The translations under genes were made by a program, and so were the position numbers. A stretch of DNA of 8,579 nucleotides from an uncultured Bacillota bacterium (lineage in GTDB: Bacteria > Bacillota > Dehalobacteriia > UBA7702): NCBI GenBank assembly GCA_902766525.1, contig CACXDX010000111.1, positions 1 through 8,579 on the forward strand, read 5' to 3'. The notes below the pieces were generated by a model. It saw only the letters and a program-made list of their open reading frames with translations, was not told the origin of the DNA and ran no database searches. Shown here piece by piece: positions 7,130 to 8,579 of this stretch (positions are counted from its first letter, which is position 1; the number at the start of each line of letters is the position of its first letter).

Positions 7130-7225
7130 TCAAATCAACTTAACCGAAAAAAGAGGGGAAATACTGCAACCACGAAGAAGCAAAGGCGCCGATCTGCACC
7201 GACTGCGATATGTTTCATCCAACAT
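7130..7225 (-). CDS. Possible 31-residue leader or small protein between mttB and BCCT gene
   Basis: A short ORF (begins MLDETYRSRCRSAPLLLRG) with one of the best ribosome binding sites in the window, AAGGAGG seven bases before its ATG, 23 bp after the mttB stop. It ends in TGA directly before the BCCT Shine-Dalgarno hairpin. The peptide itself is unremarkable, with no motif I know, so a role in coupling translation of the BCCT gene is more likely than a stable product. A second ATG in another frame (7218 to 7135) would give a 27-residue peptide with the hydrophobic stretch LCFFVVAVFPLFF, but at a poor spacing from the binding site. Confidence 0.4.
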   Translation of the reverse strand: MLDETYRSRCRSAPLLLRGCSISPLFSVKLI

Positions 7226-7248
7226 TGTTTTTCCTCCTTAAAAAAGTT

Positions 7249-8579
7249 TTACTTGTTCATGCCATAAGCATCTTCCGCTTCCAGCAGAATGTCGTGAATC
7301 GCGGCTTCCGCGCCGTCGGGCAGAGCCGGGATCTTATGGGTTTTGATGATCTCATCGGCTTTGGCATAGGCACGTTCCGCCAGATCCTTACAGCCGTCGG
7401 CGATCCACGCTTCACGCATGGAACGGTCAAAGAGCGAAGTCGCGCTTTGTTCCGCACGGAAATTACTAAAGGTATGCGGATGACTGACGAGTTCACCGCC
7501 GGGTCCGACTTCCTTGATCAGATCTACGGCAAGCGCTTCATCGTTGATGGGGATACCGCCGATGACCTTGCGGATCATGGTGTAGATTTCATTGTCGATC
7601 ACAAATTGAGCAAAGTCAAAGGTGATGCCGAGGTCCAACATCCCCGCACCGTAAATCAGATTGGCGCCGCCCTGGGCAGCCAATAATGCGGTGAGGGTCT
7701 TTTCATGGGCAGCCTGACCATCGGGAATCTTGCTGTCTGCCTACCCGCCCGCGACAAAGCTGGGCAGATTATAAAACTGCGCCAGACGGGCAACGGAAGC
7801 GGAGATCATGCCGAGTTCCGGCGCGCCGACGGGAGCCGTGGTATAACGCATATCCATGATCGTGGTTGAACTCGCATAGATACAGGGTGAACCCTTTTGC
7901 ACCAGCTGACTGAGAACAATGACGGAGAGCACTTCCGCATTGTGGGTCACAAGAGTGCCGCCGAGGGTCACCGGAGAAGTTGCCCCGGCCATGGCCATGG
8001 AAATAATATTAACGGGAACACCGTTTTTCGCGGCAAGGATCACCACGTCGGTACATTCGGGAATCAGCTTCAAAAGACTGGTGGGGCAAACATTGAAGGA
8101 AATCAGCGGGCGCTTACGCAGATTTTCCCGTCCGCCGACAACGGCCGCGGCCATGCGGATCAGATATTCGGCGTTTTCCGCGCCGTCGGGACCGATGAAG
8201 AAATGTTTCGTTGTGTTGGGGAAGATCGCCTCGGCATTATGCAGCGCCTGAGAGGGGCCGGGATGATCCTGAGAGACAACGGCGCGATAGGTGATATCCA
8301 TATTCGGAAGATAGTCACTCATTAAGCTGCATTTTCTCAAATCGTCCTTGGTACTGGGACGATAATCCTTCGTTTCCGGATCCCGGATCATCACGCCTTC
8401 GCCGAAGTTGACAAAACCGACGCGGTTTTTTTCAACGATATAATCTTTGTCCGGCGTACGACCGCACAGCTGGATCGTCGGAGGAGCGGTTCGAACGGCA
8501 TCCTCCACGATGTAAGCGGGAATTTTTACGATATGCGTATCCTCTTCCACCTCACATCCGCCGCCGGCAAAAATATCCC
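7249..8579 (-). CDS. mttB: Trimethylamine:corrinoid methyltransferase MttB, with in-frame amber (Pyl) codon (5' end beyond window)
   Basis: Transfers a methyl group from trimethylamine to the Co(I) corrinoid protein. The frame enters at the right edge (DIFAGGGCEVEEDTHIVKIP...), reaches UAG at visible codon 279, then continues ADSKIPDGQAAHEKTLTALL and on to TAA, with 163 residues after the UAG. From memory, M. barkeri MttB has about 495 residues with Pyl at 334, leaving 161 after it, so the match is close and only about 55 N-terminal residues should be missing. The sequence VAGG before Pyl and ADSKIPD after it matches Pyl-type MttB; the large non-Pyl MttB superfamily (for example the glycine betaine enzyme MtgB) lacks the UAG. 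It is the most upstream gene seen; its promoter is outside. Confidence 0.95.
7741..7743 (-). other. In-frame UAG pyrrolysine codon of mttB
   Basis: TAG on the minus strand between VAGG and ADSKIPDGQ. The downstream frame stays open for 163 codons with conserved MttB sequence, so the codon is read through rather than ending the gene. Its placement relative to the C-terminus agrees with the known Pyl position in MttB. Confidence 0.93.

Noticed and set aside
7249..7683. Separate gene of 144 codons after the mttB UAG
   Set aside because: It is the C-terminal third of MttB. Its apparent TTG start lies within conserved coding sequence and the frame continues back to the UAG.
3924..8579. mttB and mtbB as pseudogenes with premature stops
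   Set aside because: Both have exactly one interruption, always TAG, at the known Pyl position, with intact conserved sequence on both sides. Decay would give varied stops and frameshifts.

Overview
The window reads as part of an anaerobic methylamine-utilisation locus from a bacterium that encodes pyrrolysine (Pyl) as an in-frame amber codon. Every supported gene lies on the minus strand, so transcription runs from right to left. A bacterium, not a methanogenic archaeon, is indicated by strong AGGAGG-type ribosome binding sites, a sigma-54 enhancer-binding regulator, a good -24/-12 promoter and terminator-like hairpins. A Bacillota-type anaerobe is my best guess; the genus cannot be named from this window.

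Layout in transcription order: (1) the 3' part of mttB, trimethylamine methyltransferase, which runs off the right edge and has an in-frame UAG at 7741-7743; (2) a possible 31-codon leader ORF with a very good ribosome binding site; (3) a BCCT-family transporter; (4) mtbB, dimethylamine methyltransferase, complete at 463 residues with UAG as codon 351 (4263-4265); (5) an MtbC/MttC-type corrinoid protein; (6) an APC-superfamily permease; (7) a probable terminator and an AT-rich gap of about 560 bp holding a sigma-54 promoter and inverted repeats; (8) a PAS-containing sigma-54-dependent regulator that runs off the left edge inside its AAA+ domain.

Inferred working model: a BCCT and/or APC carrier brings in methylamines or their quaternary-amine precursors. 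MttB and MtbB demethylate tri- and dimethylamine onto one shared corrinoid protein. A methyltransferase outside the window then passes the methyl group to tetrahydrofolate or a thiol. The pyl genes (tRNA, synthetase, biosynthesis), a corrinoid-reactivating protein and the second-stage methyltransferase are not visible here and must lie elsewhere if the system works. Both methyltransferases would be split in two or truncated by any annotation that reads UAG as stop. The five complete gene ends visible (mttB, BCCT, mtbB, corrinoid protein, APC) use TAA or TGA and never TAG.

The less expected parts are regulatory: a small ORF ending directly before a hairpin that covers the BCCT ribosome binding site, two mutually exclusive mini-hairpins before mtbB, attenuator-like hairpins between cistrons, and a sigma-54 promoter with upstream dyads in front of the regulator gene.
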